From Pseudoflavitalea sp. G-6-1-2 (GTDB lineage Bacteria > Bacteroidota > Bacteroidia > Chitinophagales > Chitinophagaceae), in assembly GCF_012927185.1 (NCBI RefSeq), contig NZ_JABBGB010000001.1, forward strand, positions 1,488,001-1,552,000: a DNA stretch of 64,000 nucleotides, in the 5' to 3' direction. Within the stretch, counting starts at the first letter, position 1. Each line of letters opens with the position of its first letter. Below are positions 62,867-64,000 of the stretch, in pieces. Under the pieces are notes generated by a model that searched no databases, was not told the DNA's origin, and worked only from the letters and a program-made list of their open reading frames with translations. The position numbers were made by a program, and so were the translations under genes.

Positions 62867-64000
62867 ATGAGCATGAAAGAAACTTTACTAAAACAGATCG
62901 TAAAATGGTTCCTGATACCGGCACTGATGGCAGTTTCTGCCAACGCCGCTATGTCACAGAGTGCAACCGTTAGCCGCCCGTTTGCAATTGGTACGGGTAC
63001 ATGTAATGTTGCAGGCAGTTTGCTTCACTATTACTCGTATAATCCGAATGCTAACACGTTGCAGAGTACGCCGAACCTGGATTGTTTCGCGAAATTGGCT
63101 GATGCTTCGGGTGCAGCTATTTCGTTTTCGGCAAATAATGCAAGTGTTGCATACAACCCGAAAGATCAAAAAGTGTATTATCTCTGGCTGGATAATTCAA
63201 ATACAACTAATGTGTGGAGCTGGCCGGTAGGCACTTGCCCAAGTTCAACATCTTCGAGGCCGAGACCGATCGCTTCTTTCCCTTCCGACATTCTTGCTGT
63301 AACATTTGATGCGGATGGCAATGGATGGGTAATAGAATTTACAGGCTCAAGTCCAATTAAAGCCTGGCTCCGTAAGGTTGATTTTGCTACCGGAACAATA
63401 GGAGCGGCTGATGAGTTGCAACTGACAGGAGGCGCAACAATCACCAACTCAAGTGCAAAAGACATTACCATTTCTCCCAGTGGTCAGATGTTTTTTGTGG
63501 TGAACAATAAATTGTTTACGCCTGACTATAAAAGTTATGCAGGCACAGGAAAGAAGCTAACCTGTACTTATATCGGGCCTGTTAATGCAAGCGGCGATGT
63601 TGTAGGGCTTACTTATTCTGATGGAGAAATGGTGGCAGCATGGAACGGAACCGGATGCCCATTCTATGAGATCAACCCGCTGACCGGAGTTAAAAATACT
63701 GTTACAAAAACCGGTAGCATTAAACACGCAGCGAATGACCTGGCAACAGTAGCCAGTGGTATTGGTACAGCAAAAGAGTTGTCGAGTCTTACACCAACAG
63801 GAGTGGCCAATCAGTATACTGTTACGTATGATGTATATGTACATAACTATGGAAACTATCCGTTGGATAGCGTTGTGATTACAGATAATCTTGCTAATAT
63901 CAATGGAGCAGCAAATGTGAGCGGTGTGAGTGTTCAGTTTCTTTCAAATCCTGATGGGCTCACATTGAACCCCGGTTTCAATGGTGTATCCAATATTAAG
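62867..64000 (+). CDS. DUF11-type surface protein (3' truncated by window)
   Basis: Open for 378 codons to the window end. ATG 62867 (a second ATG two codons on) starts a signal peptide (IPALMAVSANAAMSQ). The first 300 residues read as a propeller-like domain (VAYNPKDQKVYYLWLDN, ITISPSGQMFFVVNN). A DUF11-type repeat then begins (NQYTVTYDVYVHNYGNYPLDSVVITDNL). It resembles the architecture of the protein at 48687 in a different order and probably ends in a T9SS domain beyond the window. Confidence 0.85.
   Translation, partial: MSMKETLLKQIVKWFLIPALMAVSANAAMSQSATVSRPFAIGTGTCNVAGSLLHYYSYNPNANTLQSTPNLDCFAKLADASGAAISFSANNASVAYNPKDQKVYYLWLDNSNTTNVWSWPVGTCPSSTSSRPRPIASFPSDILAVTFDADGNGWVIEFTGSSPIKAWLRKVDFATGTIGAADELQLTGGATITNSSAKDITISPSGQMFFVVNNKLFTPDYKSYAGTGKKLTCTYIGPVNASGDVVGLTYSDGEMVAAWNGTGCPFYEINPLTGVKNTVTKTGSIKHAANDLATVASGIGTAKELSSLTPTGVANQYTVTYDVYVHNYGNYPLDSVVITDNLANINGAANVSGVSVQFLSNPDGLTLNPGFNGVSNIK

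Overview
The window is a bacterial chromosome segment that reads as Bacteroidota, most likely Chitinophagaceae. The evidence is: several type IX secretion (T9SS) C-terminal sorting domains, a TonB receptor with an N-terminal carboxypeptidase-regulatory-like domain, a DUF5686 outer-membrane protein, an exosortase N cassette, a long periplasmic extension on AtpB, almost no Shine-Dalgarno sequences, and TAnnTTTG -7 promoter boxes. The genus cannot be fixed from the sequence alone. I see no tRNA, rRNA, CRISPR array, IS element or prophage. Gene density is high.

Layout. 1-8787 is mostly housekeeping: the 3' part of nadE, a small lipoprotein, a MoxR/DUF58/BatD-like/BatA operon running on into rsgA, a tiny lipoprotein with a gamma-carbonic-anhydrase-like protein, and a class III aminotransferase. 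8814-18122 holds glpD, a 1150-residue beta-propeller/amidohydrolase, a DUF4399 lipoprotein and a very large TraB/GumN protein. 18205-20709 is a DUF5686 protein. 20938-27494 is a self-contained regulated cassette. It comprises a small membrane protein, a winged-helix regulator, a polytopic VIT-domain protein ending in a PEP-type sorting signal, exosortase N (XrtN) with a fused EpsI-like tail, and a polytopic DUF4153/DUF4173-like protein. Near-identical palindromes lie before the first and third genes. 27529-34826 carries an M28 peptidase, a 1.2-kilo-residue propeller/Omp85-barrel protein, a metallo-beta-lactamase-fold hydrolase and a polysaccharide flippase.

34959-42333 contains a small secreted protein, a PhoR/PhoB-type two-component system, and, divergent from it, a 739-residue secreted protein ending in a caspase-like His/Cys block. 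These are followed by an ABC exporter and an AT-rich pair that includes a nucleotidyltransferase-fold protein lacking its catalytic acids. 42517-46735 is the ATP synthase operon in the order atpB-E-F-H-A. It is closed by a strong terminator, so the gamma subunit gene is not adjacent, and a 13-bp hairpin sits between atpE and atpF. 47069-59320 is rich in surface proteins: four T9SS cargo proteins (one an M14 carboxypeptidase), a TonB receptor with a small secreted partner, and a winged-helix regulator. 59693-62186 is an ABC-2 type transporter followed by a LolA-like protein. 62374-64000 is a small secreted protein and the start of a second DUF11-type surface protein that runs off the window.

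The best candidates for little-described biology are the XrtN cassette with its paired operators, the caspase-like protein next to the two-component system, the catalytically degenerate nucleotidyltransferase pair, and the atpE-atpF hairpin.
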